DNA from: Methylococcaceae bacterium | GTDB lineage: Bacteria; Pseudomonadota; Gammaproteobacteria; Methylococcales; Methylomonadaceae | DNA length: 6,467 nucleotides | NCBI GenBank assembly: GCA_013138855.1 | Contig: WTBX01000385.1 | Span: 1 to 6,467 of the forward strand | Direction of reading: 5' to 3' | Shown: positions 1-6,437 of the stretch, piece by piece | How positions within the stretch are numbered: the first letter of the stretch is position 1 | Layout: each line of letters opens with the position of its first letter | Translations under genes and position numbers: made by a program | The notes under the pieces: generated by a model | Told to the model about the DNA's origin: nothing | Database searches by the model: none | The model's input: only the letters and a program-made list of their open reading frames with translations

Positions 1-185
1 CAATAAAATTTTAAAATCAAAGCTAGAACCCTGAAAATTTAGTTGCTTAGGTGATTTTTCAAAAACTTCAAATAAAATAAATCACTGTATCTCAAGCATA
101 TAAAGACTCAGAGATTTTTCATTCAAATATTAATTAAGAACTTACTCAAAACTCCTTAGCAAGCAGTTTTCAAAAGGAGAACAAC
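1..185 (+). other. Non-coding leader upstream of the redox operon
   Basis: I see no convincing coding region here. The stretch is very AT-rich and must hold at least part of the operon's 5' untranslated region, possibly also its promoter. A TATAAA hexamer at 99-104 could be a -10 element, but no good -35 lies at the right distance, so I do not call a promoter. The only firm signal is the Shine-Dalgarno site near 174-179. A CTCCTT stretch at 152-157 is perfectly complementary to it and may sequester it. Confidence 0.5.
174..180 (+). promoter_or_regulatory. Strong ribosome binding site of the globin fusion gene
   Basis: The sequence AAGGAGA ends five bases before the ATG at 186, a near-ideal Shine-Dalgarno core and spacing. 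It fixes the start of the first gene at 186 rather than at an internal methionine, so the long, poorly conserved N-terminal region is genuinely translated. It is by far the strongest ribosome binding site in the window, which fits the lead gene of an operon. The complementary CTCCTT at 152-157 could pair with it (6 bp stem, 16-base loop). Confidence 0.75.
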
Positions 186-1631
186 ATGAAGCTATTTCCA
201 AAATTTTTCTCAAAAAAGCAATCAACAACGCCTATAGAAAAAAAGATTAATAAACCACCTCAAATTCACCAACAACTAGAGCAACTCTTAGAACAAACAC
301 AACAATTAAATAAAATTAAGCCTGATATAGAAAGCCTAAAAGACAGTATTCATAATATTGAAACTGAATTACAGGCATTTAAAGCCAATATACAACAGCC
401 CAAACAAGAGGTTCACACAGACTCGACCGCAGAAACTGTCATGTCTGCATTGGAAGACATGATTCCCAAGAAAAAAAGAAAAGAAGCAAAAAAACGCTTT
501 AGTAAAATCAAACAAAAAGCTCAAGCACATCAACAAAAACAAGCCCCTGCTCAACAAGCAACCCTAGAGAATCCAGCAAAAAACGCCCTTCCTCATACAA
601 TCACTAGTTTTGATACGGCTTTAAATCATCAAGCACAACAAAAACATAAAAAAGAAGCCCCTACACTTGCACCCGGTTGTGACGGAGAACATCAATTACA
701 AGAAAAAAATGACACTAAACCTCGCGCCCTTAATTTTTATAATAAACAAGTTTTAGACTATCTCGCACCTAAAATGCAAGAGTTTGTTCTGGAACAGGAA
801 TTTTTATTTATTTCCACTTCTGATAGTAAAGGCGAATGTGATTGCACCTCAAAATTTGGTCAAGCGGGCTTCATTAGAGTATTAAATGAAAAATATGTCA
901 TTTACCCTGAATATCGCGGCAATGGGGTGATGGCAAATCTAGGCAATATTACTGAAAACCCGCATATTGCCATGCTGATGATTGATTTTCAAAAAAGCAC
1001 TATGGGACTTCATATTAACGGCAAAGCAAAAATTCTGGAAAATGATGATTTATTGCAATATGGCGATAAATTACCTGAATGCATTGCCAAAGAAGCGCAG
1101 ATTGAAGGCAATAAAAGCCCTGAACGTTGGATAATGGTAGAGATAGAAGAAGCCTATATACAATGCTCCAAACACATCCCCCTGATGAAAAAGATGGACA
1201 AGCATATTGAATGGGGAACCGATAATGTTGCCGCAAAAGGGGGAGATTTTTTCGAGTTACAAAATATTCCCTTATTTGACCGTGTCGGTGGTGATAAAGG
1301 CATGGAACTTGTTGTCGATATTTTTTATCGTAAAGTCTTAAAAGATGATTTTGTCGCGCCATTTTTTGATGATGTTGATATGGATGCTCAAAGACAAAAA
1401 CAAAAAGCTTTTTTATCAATGGCATTCGGTGGGCCTTATCAATACGGCAGCACCGATTTGCGTAAAACCCACCAAAGATTAGTCGATAAAATGAAAATGA
1501 ATGACAAGCATTTCGAGCATATTTTAAAGATTCTGACCGAAACACTGCGCGAGTTGGATATTCCTGAAAAACCCATTGAAGAAATGCTGGCTACTTTAGA
1601 ATCCACGCGAGAGGATGTGTTATGTCGTTAA
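186..1631 (+). CDS. Coiled-coil / PNPOx-like flavin domain / group I truncated haemoglobin fusion
   Basis: The 481-residue protein has three parts. Residues 1-180 are Gln/Lys-rich low complexity with a probable coiled coil at about 25-70 and a basic patch at about 95-117. Residues about 185-335 resemble the FMN-binding split barrel of the pyridoxamine-phosphate-oxidase-related family (FISTSDSKGE near 208-217, a YRGNG turn at 243-247, ENPH at 257-260, HINGKAKIL at 276-284). Residues about 361-475 are a truncated globin: FDRVGGD, Phe380-Tyr381 (B9-B10), Gln402 (E7), Gln406 (E11), GGPYQYG, and His429 as the likely proximal haem ligand. Tyr-B10 with Gln-E11 is the pocket of group I trHbs such as Mycobacterium HbN, which dioxygenate NO. 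There is no signal peptide or membrane helix, so it is probably cytoplasmic. Its stop overlaps the next start, implying coupled synthesis with two reductases. NO or O2 chemistry is inferred. It is not PdxH: the barrel is of the related, functionally diverse family. Confidence 0.88.
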   Translation: MKLFPKFFSKKQSTTPIEKKINKPPQIHQQLEQLLEQTQQLNKIKPDIESLKDSIHNIETELQAFKANIQQPKQEVHTDSTAETVMSALEDMIPKKKRKEAKKRFSKIKQKAQAHQQKQAPAQQATLENPAKNALPHTITSFDTALNHQAQQKHKKEAPTLAPGCDGEHQLQEKNDTKPRALNFYNKQVLDYLAPKMQEFVLEQEFLFISTSDSKGECDCTSKFGQAGFIRVLNEKYVIYPEYRGNGVMANLGNITENPHIAMLMIDFQKSTMGLHINGKAKILENDDLLQYGDKLPECIAKEAQIEGNKSPERWIMVEIEEAYIQCSKHIPLMKKMDKHIEWGTDNVAAKGGDFFELQNIPLFDRVGGDKGMELVVDIFYRKVLKDDFVAPFFDDVDMDAQRQKQKAFLSMAFGGPYQYGSTDLRKTHQRLVDKMKMNDKHFEHILKILTETLRELDIPEKPIEEMLATLESTREDVLCR

Positions 1632-2653
1632 ACCCGTTCAACGATAATAAAGCAAAAATATCATCGGATACTAATCCCCTCTCGGAACAAGGGTGTTCAC
1701 TATTTTTAAGTGATAAAGAATATTCATGTTATCAAAATGAAACCGTATTAGATGCTTTGCTTAGGCAACAAGTCGATGCACCTTACGCCTGTCGTCAACA
1801 AAGCTGTCAAAGCTGTTTAATGCGCTCACTCGATACAGTCCCTCCCAGTGAATCACAGGAGAATCTAAAAGAAACCTTAAAAGCCCAAAATTATTTTCTC
1901 GCCTGTGCTTGTGTGCCTACTCAAAATATGGAAATTGCATTACAGGAAACAGTCACCAAAGAAGTTTGCGCCCAAGTTATTGAAATCGAAAAGCTCAATG
2001 AAACGGTAATGGCTATTTTTTTAGAATATGAGGGTATTTTAGATTATCGCGCAGGGCAAACCATTATTTTAATGAATGAGGATAAACTTGGAAAAAATTA
2101 CCACATTACCTCTGCAACCAGTAAAAAAGAAGACAAGCAACTCGAAATACATATTCCATTAGTGATAGGCGGTTATTTTAGTGAATGGATTCATAATAAG
2201 CTAAAAATAGATGATACTGTTTATATTTGCGGCCCTACAGGACATCATTTTTATTTAGCCAGTAATTCACAACAACCGTTATTATTTATTGCCGAAGGTA
2301 CAGGCTTATCACCTTTAGTTGGGATTATTGAAGACGCGCTGGAATCAGAACATAACGGCGATATTTATTTATTTCATGGCACAAAACAAGCAGACAGACT
2401 TTATCTGGTAGGTGATTTTAAAGAACTTGCAGAATATTGCTCTAACTTTTATTATTACCCTTGTGTAAGTACAAAAACTGAAGGTTATTTGGAAGGGCGG
2501 GCTGATAAAATCGCCTTACAAACCTTGCCCGAACTAAATAATTACAAAGTCTTTATCTGTGGGCAATCCTATTTTGTTAAAAATGTACAGCGAGAGGCTT
2601 ATTTGGCAGGAGCTTCAACCAAAGAAATTTACTCCATTTTTTTAAGTAACTAA
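1622..2653 (+). CDS. [2Fe-2S] ferredoxin-FNR type NAD(P)H oxidoreductase
   Basis: This 343-residue protein has a plant-type ferredoxin domain first (about 25-110), then FAD-binding (about 113-212) and NAD(P)H-binding (about 218-343) modules. That is the order of phenol/toluene monooxygenase reductases and CDP-6-deoxy-glucoseen reductase. The cluster ligands are Cys57, Cys62, Cys65 and probably Cys95 (in LACACVP). The flavin motif is atypical: KNYHITSA at 158-165 replaces the usual RxYS. The nucleotide-binding turn is AEGTGLSP at 224-231 and the distal motif is ICG at 312-314. The start overlaps the previous gene by 10 bases and has a GAGAGG-type ribosome site about seven bases upstream. It presumably passes electrons from NAD(P)H to a partner, perhaps the neighbouring globin/flavin fusion; no oxygenase component is present in the window. 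The partner is inferred, the fold is well supported. Confidence 0.88.
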   Translation: MSLNPFNDNKAKISSDTNPLSEQGCSLFLSDKEYSCYQNETVLDALLRQQVDAPYACRQQSCQSCLMRSLDTVPPSESQENLKETLKAQNYFLACACVPTQNMEIALQETVTKEVCAQVIEIEKLNETVMAIFLEYEGILDYRAGQTIILMNEDKLGKNYHITSATSKKEDKQLEIHIPLVIGGYFSEWIHNKLKIDDTVYICGPTGHHFYLASNSQQPLLFIAEGTGLSPLVGIIEDALESEHNGDIYLFHGTKQADRLYLVGDFKELAEYCSNFYYYPCVSTKTEGYLEGRADKIALQTLPELNNYKVFICGQSYFVKNVQREAYLAGASTKEIYSIFLSN

Positions 2654-2658
2654 AAGCA

Positions 2659-4224
2659 ATGGCAAAAAATAACCAAAAAAACCACGGTAACGTCAGTGGC
2701 TCATTATGGACACAGCAACTTTTTAACGGAAATGTAGATAATTCCAATAATAAAAACAATAAATTGGAAATTATCCGCAACGGTATTATTGTTAACGAGA
2801 TACGGTTAAATGAGTTTAAAAAGCAAATTAATATAGGACGACACCCTAATGCCGATATACAACTAGAATCAGCACAAATGGCAATGTTTCATTTAGCCAT
2901 CGTTAAACAAAAATTAAATTATTTTATTGAAGATTTAAATAGCGAAGCAGGCACATATTTAAACAATCAATACATAGCCCCCGAAAAAACTGTTCAGTTA
3001 TGCGATGGTTATATTATCGAATTACCTGAGTTTCATTTGCGCTGCATCTTGCCAGACTCCCCACCGTTAAACGATGAAAAAGGCACCCTAGAAGAAATTC
3101 ACAACACCATTATTAAACCTATTCAATTTCCTAAACCTAAAGCGGCTCTACTACTCACAAATTTAATTGAACACCAAGAAGAATTACAATTTTGGACAGG
3201 CGGTTTAACCTCATTAATTGTTTCAGACATTATTAATGAGACTCACGACACTAAATCTTTTCGTTTTATTGGTGAAAAACCTTTATTGTTTTCTTACAAA
3301 CCAGGGCAATTTATTACTTTAATGCTGGAAATAGACGGCAAAAAAGTTTGCCGCTCTTATAGCATATCCTCCTCGCCTTCACGCCCACATATTTTAAAAA
3401 TTACCATTAAACGCGTTGCTAATGGACTGGTTTCAAATTGGTTATGTGACAACCTCAAACTCGGTGACAAAATAAAGGTCAAAGGTCCTTCTGGAAAATT
3501 CACCTGTTTTGACTACCCTTCTGGCAAAATTTTATTCATTTGCGCAGGCAGTGGCATAACCCCAATGATTTCGATGATGCGCTGGATTATTGATACTGCC
3601 GCTACAGTCGATATTAAAATGCTGGTTTCCAGCAAAACACCTAGCGACATCATTTTTCGGAAAGAATTAGAATTAATGTCTGCGAGACACAATCATTTTC
3701 AAATTGCAGCAACCATAACCACAAGCAGTATGGGGACAGAAAGTTGGCTAGGCTATACAGGGCGCGTCAATGAAAATATGTTAAAACTCTTAAGCCCTGA
3801 TTTTAAAGAACGCCATATATTTCTTTGTGGCCCCGCTCCCTTTATGCAAAGCATTGAACAAATATTACGTAACATGGAGTTTCCGATGGGTAATTTACAT
3901 ATCGAAAGTTTTGCTGAAGGAAGAGTTGCAAAAGGAATTGATATAAAAGACTTACCGAAAGATGGCAAATATCGCGTTAAGTTTTCAAAATCTAATCTCA
4001 CCGCACGTACCAATGGCGAACACAGCTTACTGGAAATTGCCGAAGCACACGGTATTGAAATTGAATACAGTTGCCGCGTAGGTTCTTGCGGTTTATGTAT
4101 GGTTAAATGTAAAGGGGATGTTAACGTTGATAATGACTGTGAAATAGATAAAAAAGATGAACAGGCAGGCTATGTATTTTCCTGTTGCTCTAAAGCGAAA
4201 GCCAATGTTGAAATAGATGCTTGA
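2659..4224 (+). CDS. FHA domain / FNR-type flavin reductase / C-terminal [2Fe-2S] ferredoxin fusion
   Basis: The 521-residue protein begins with an Asn-rich linker (1-35) and an FHA domain (about 36-130; Gly60-Arg61, His78, DLNSEAGTYLNN at 92-103). An FAD domain follows (about 181-286, RSYS at 232-235), then an NAD(P)H domain (about 289-420; CAGSGITP at 295-302, LCGPAPFM at 389-396, ESF at 416-418) and a terminal ferredoxin (about 437-521; Cys472, Cys477, Cys480, and Cys509 or Cys510). The FNR-ferredoxin part has the layout of Hcr, the NADH reductase of hybrid-cluster protein, and of vanillate-demethylase-like and PNPOx-linked reductases. FHA domains usually bind phosphothreonine; here the conserved Ser and Asn are replaced (Ala75, Ala97), so binding may be altered. 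An in-frame TAA 12 bases upstream makes this ATG the only plausible start. Its ribosome site is weak and it starts 5 bases after the previous stop, suggesting translational coupling. Role in electron supply to the operon's globin is inferred. Confidence 0.88.
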   Translation: MAKNNQKNHGNVSGSLWTQQLFNGNVDNSNNKNNKLEIIRNGIIVNEIRLNEFKKQINIGRHPNADIQLESAQMAMFHLAIVKQKLNYFIEDLNSEAGTYLNNQYIAPEKTVQLCDGYIIELPEFHLRCILPDSPPLNDEKGTLEEIHNTIIKPIQFPKPKAALLLTNLIEHQEELQFWTGGLTSLIVSDIINETHDTKSFRFIGEKPLLFSYKPGQFITLMLEIDGKKVCRSYSISSSPSRPHILKITIKRVANGLVSNWLCDNLKLGDKIKVKGPSGKFTCFDYPSGKILFICAGSGITPMISMMRWIIDTAATVDIKMLVSSKTPSDIIFRKELELMSARHNHFQIAATITTSSMGTESWLGYTGRVNENMLKLLSPDFKERHIFLCGPAPFMQSIEQILRNMEFPMGNLHIESFAEGRVAKGIDIKDLPKDGKYRVKFSKSNLTARTNGEHSLLEIAEAHGIEIEYSCRVGSCGLCMVKCKGDVNVDNDCEIDKKDEQAGYVFSCCSKAKANVEIDA

Positions 4225-4247
4225 GTTTTTAATACGCCATAATTAAA

Positions 4248-4281
4248 AAAACCTCTGAGATTTTAAAGTCTCAGAGGTTTT
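4248..4281. terminator. Bidirectional intrinsic terminator between convergent genes
   Basis: A perfect 13 bp inverted repeat (4248-4260 paired with 4269-4281, core CCTCTGAGA/TCTCAGAGG) encloses an 8-base loop. Read on the plus strand it lies 23 bases after the reductase stop and ends in a short T run (4278-4281) followed by AT-rich sequence. Read on the minus strand it ends in seven consecutive T (complement of 4245-4251), a better tail, and lies downstream of typA. It therefore likely ends both transcripts and marks the 3' end of the three-gene operon. Confidence 0.85.
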
Positions 4282-4339
4282 AATATATACGGATAGCATT
4301 CCTTCAAAAAATGCTATTAATATTTACCAGATTAAACGG

Positions 4340-6157
4340 CTACGCGGCTTCTCTGGAAAAACGTTTACGTTCATTTTCAGTTAATAAAATCTTACGCAGA
4401 CGAATCGACTCTGGCGTAACTTCAACCAACTCATCATCACTGATAAATTCTAAAGCTTGCTCTAAGGTCATTTTTTGAATTTTCGCACAGGTTAAACTTT
4501 CATCCGTTCCCGAAGCACGAACGTTAGTCAATGGCTTAGGTTTAGTCGGGTTAACCACTAAATCACTCGTGCGCGAATGAATACCGACTAACATACCTTC
4601 GTAAATTTCATCACCATTAACAATTAATAACTCACCACGCGCTTGTAATGGGTATAAAGAGTAATCAACCGCCTTACCTTTTGCCATTGAAATCAACACA
4701 CCCCGAACACGGGTGCCAACTTCACCTTCTTTCATAGGCGCGTAATGATCGAAAACATGATACAACAAACCAGAACCTGAGGTTGCTGTCATAAATTCAG
4801 TTTGAAAACCAATTAAACCACGCGATGGCATAATGTATTCCAAACGAATACGTCCTTTACCGTCTGGGAGCATATTCTGTATATCACCTTTACGCTCACC
4901 CAACCTTTCCATGACTGTGCCTTGATGCGCTTCTTCTACCTCAACCGTAACGATTTCAAAAGGTTCACATAGTTTGCCGTCAACTTCTTTGAGAATAACT
5001 TCTGGACGTGAAACACCCATTTCAAAACCTTCCCTACGCATATTTTCGATTAATACCGATAAATGCAATTCACCACGCCCTGAGACCTTGAATTTATCAG
5101 GATCAGCGGTATCTTCAACATGTAAAGCGACGTTATGCTGTAATTCTTTAGTTAAACGATCACGGATTTGTCTTGAGGTGACATATTTACCTTCGCGCCC
5201 CGAAAACGGTGAATTGTTAACCTGAAAAGTCATGCTAACCGTAGGCTCATCAATACTTAATGCCGGTAATGCTTCTTGGGCTTCGGGATCACATAAAGTA
5301 TCGGAAATTTCCAATTTATCTATCCCCGTAAAGGCGATGATATCACCCGCTTGTGCCTCTTTTACTTCAACTCGGTCTAAACCTTTAAAGCCAAAAATCT
5401 GTAACATTTTGACATTACGAGTTTCGCCTTCAACATTAATTAGCGTTAATGGAATATTTGTTTTTACGTTACCACGCTGAATACGACCAATACCAATGAC
5501 ACCGACATAAGAGTTGTAATCAAGGCTAATGACCTGCATTTGGAATGTGCCATCGACATCGACAGCAGGCGGGCTGACTTGATCGACGATAGTTTGAAAG
5601 AGAGGTGTCATATCCCCCTCTCTCACATCACTATCTAAACCTGCATAACCATTAAGAGCTGAAGCGTAAACGATTGGAAAATCCAATTGCTCATCAGTTG
5701 CACCTAAGTTATCAAATAAATCAAAAGTTTGATCGACTACCCAATCAGGACGCGCACCAGGGCGATCAACTTTATTAATAACAACGATAGGCTTTAAACC
5801 TAAGGCAAAGGCTTTTTGAGTTACAAAGCGTGTTTGTGGCATAGGCCCATCAACCGCATCAACCAGTAACAAAACTGAATCAACCATCGACAAAACACGT
5901 TCCACTTCACCGCCAAAATCTGCGTGTCCTGGTGTGTCCACAATGTTGATGTGATATTCATTCCAATCAATTGCAGTATTTTTTGACAGAATAGTAATGC
6001 CTCGCTCTTTTTCTAAATCATTAGAGTCCATCATTCTTTCTGTAGTCTTTTCATGATCAGCGAACGTGCCAGACTGTTGCAGAAGTTTGTCAACCAGTGT
6101 GGTTTTACCGTGGTCAACGTGGGCAATAATTGCAATGTTTCTTAGATTTTCTATCAC
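4340..6157 (-). CDS. typA: Ribosome-associated translational GTPase TypA/BipA
   Basis: TypA (BipA) is an EF-G-like GTPase that binds the 70S ribosome and aids 50S assembly and growth under stress such as cold. At 605 residues it is full length (E. coli protein about 607). The G domain shows G1 AHVDHGKTT (12-20), G2 Thr55 in ERGITI, G3 DTPGH (74-78), G4 NKVD (128-131) and G5 SAL (166-168). A beta-barrel domain II, two EF-G III/V-like domains (e.g. GRGELHLSVL and PSRGLIGFQTEF) and the TypA-specific C-terminal domain (GTDESLTCAKIQ, FISDDELVEVTPESIRLRK) follow. The start is GTG: an in-frame TAA lies only three codons upstream (complement of 6164-6166), and GTG gives the family-typical MIENLRNIAIIAHVDHGKTT N-terminus. 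No good Shine-Dalgarno sequence precedes it. It converges with the redox operon and has no evident functional link to it. Confidence 0.98.
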   Translation of the reverse strand: MIENLRNIAIIAHVDHGKTTLVDKLLQQSGTFADHEKTTERMMDSNDLEKERGITILSKNTAIDWNEYHINIVDTPGHADFGGEVERVLSMVDSVLLLVDAVDGPMPQTRFVTQKAFALGLKPIVVINKVDRPGARPDWVVDQTFDLFDNLGATDEQLDFPIVYASALNGYAGLDSDVREGDMTPLFQTIVDQVSPPAVDVDGTFQMQVISLDYNSYVGVIGIGRIQRGNVKTNIPLTLINVEGETRNVKMLQIFGFKGLDRVEVKEAQAGDIIAFTGIDKLEISDTLCDPEAQEALPALSIDEPTVSMTFQVNNSPFSGREGKYVTSRQIRDRLTKELQHNVALHVEDTADPDKFKVSGRGELHLSVLIENMRREGFEMGVSRPEVILKEVDGKLCEPFEIVTVEVEEAHQGTVMERLGERKGDIQNMLPDGKGRIRLEYIMPSRGLIGFQTEFMTATSGSGLLYHVFDHYAPMKEGEVGTRVRGVLISMAKGKAVDYSLYPLQARGELLIVNGDEIYEGMLVGIHSRTSDLVVNPTKPKPLTNVRASGTDESLTCAKIQKMTLEQALEFISDDELVEVTPESIRLRKILLTENERKRFSREAA

Positions 6158-6232
6158 TGTGATTTACTTGAAGGTTAGGTTTAAAAAATAATGAATAGTA
6201 TGTAATTGCTGTTTTCATATCCCTATAAAAAC

Positions 6233-6280
6233 ATAGAGGATGCGGCAAACAAAACGCACCCTGTTTGCGGCATCCTCTAT
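6233..6280 (-). terminator. Long hairpin, probable intrinsic terminator upstream of typA
   Basis: Positions 6233-6251 pair with 6262-6280 as a 19-position stem with a single G-G mismatch (6244/6269) and a 10-base loop. On the minus strand it is followed by GTTTTTATA, a terminator-like tail; on the plus strand it is followed by ATTCTTTTTA, so it could work both ways. It lies about 75 bases upstream of the typA start. The simplest reading is a terminator for a minus-strand gene to the right, isolating typA; an attenuator in the typA leader or a dispersed palindromic repeat are alternatives. Confidence 0.55.
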
Positions 6281-6392
6281 ATTCTTTTTAAGAATCGGTA
6301 ACTTATCAATAATTGTTACTCAACAAAACTTTGTCATTATAAACCATTGCGGTCTAAGTTGAGTATCTTTTACTTTGATATAAAACGAGTTA

Positions 6393-6419
6393 GGAGTGAA
6401 AAACATGCTTTTTCACTCC
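6393..6419. terminator. Hairpin with A/T-rich inner stem, possible terminator
   Basis: GGAGTGAAAAA at 6393-6403 pairs perfectly with TTTTTCACTCC at 6409-6419 around a 5-base loop (CATGC), an 11 bp stem. The tails on both sides are AT-rich but lack a clean T run (ATTTATT on plus; TAACTCGTTTTA on minus). It would sit shortly after the stop of the possible minus-strand gene tail at 6438-6467, the expected place for a terminator. Direction and function are uncertain. Confidence 0.4.
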
Positions 6420-6437
6420 ATTTATTAAAACTAATAA

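Noticed and set aside
51..63. A possible FNR/DNR-type box (GTGATTTTTCAAAA region) in the leader, attractive for an NO-linked operon
   Set aside because: Only the left half resembles TTGAT; the right half does not match ATCAA at the required spacing.
43..104. A promoter built from TTGCTT (43-48) and TATAAA (99-104)
   Set aside because: The elements are about 50 bases apart, and neither has a suitable partner at 16-18 bases.
740..1190. Annotation of the flavin domain as pyridoxamine 5'-phosphate oxidase (pdxH)
   Set aside because: It matches the broader PNPOx-related split-barrel family rather than PdxH, and it is embedded in a globin fusion, so vitamin B6 synthesis is not supported.
1015..1545. 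A 176-codon open frame on the minus strand inside the globin gene
   Set aside because: It lies fully antisense to the conserved PNPOx/globin region, its translation resembles no known family, and it is explained by the codon use of the real gene. The shorter antisense frames at 369-557, 2577-2780, 3753-4013, 4974-5225 and 5232-5480 are rejected for the same reason.
1266..1610. Annotation as flavohaemoglobin Hmp
   Set aside because: The globin is the short truncated type with GGPYQYG and no FNR module in the same chain; Hmp has a full-length globin fused to FAD and NAD domains.
4293..4317. An 8 bp hairpin just downstream of typA
   Set aside because: The stem is short and AT-rich and has no T run after it on either strand; the better terminator is at 4248-4281.
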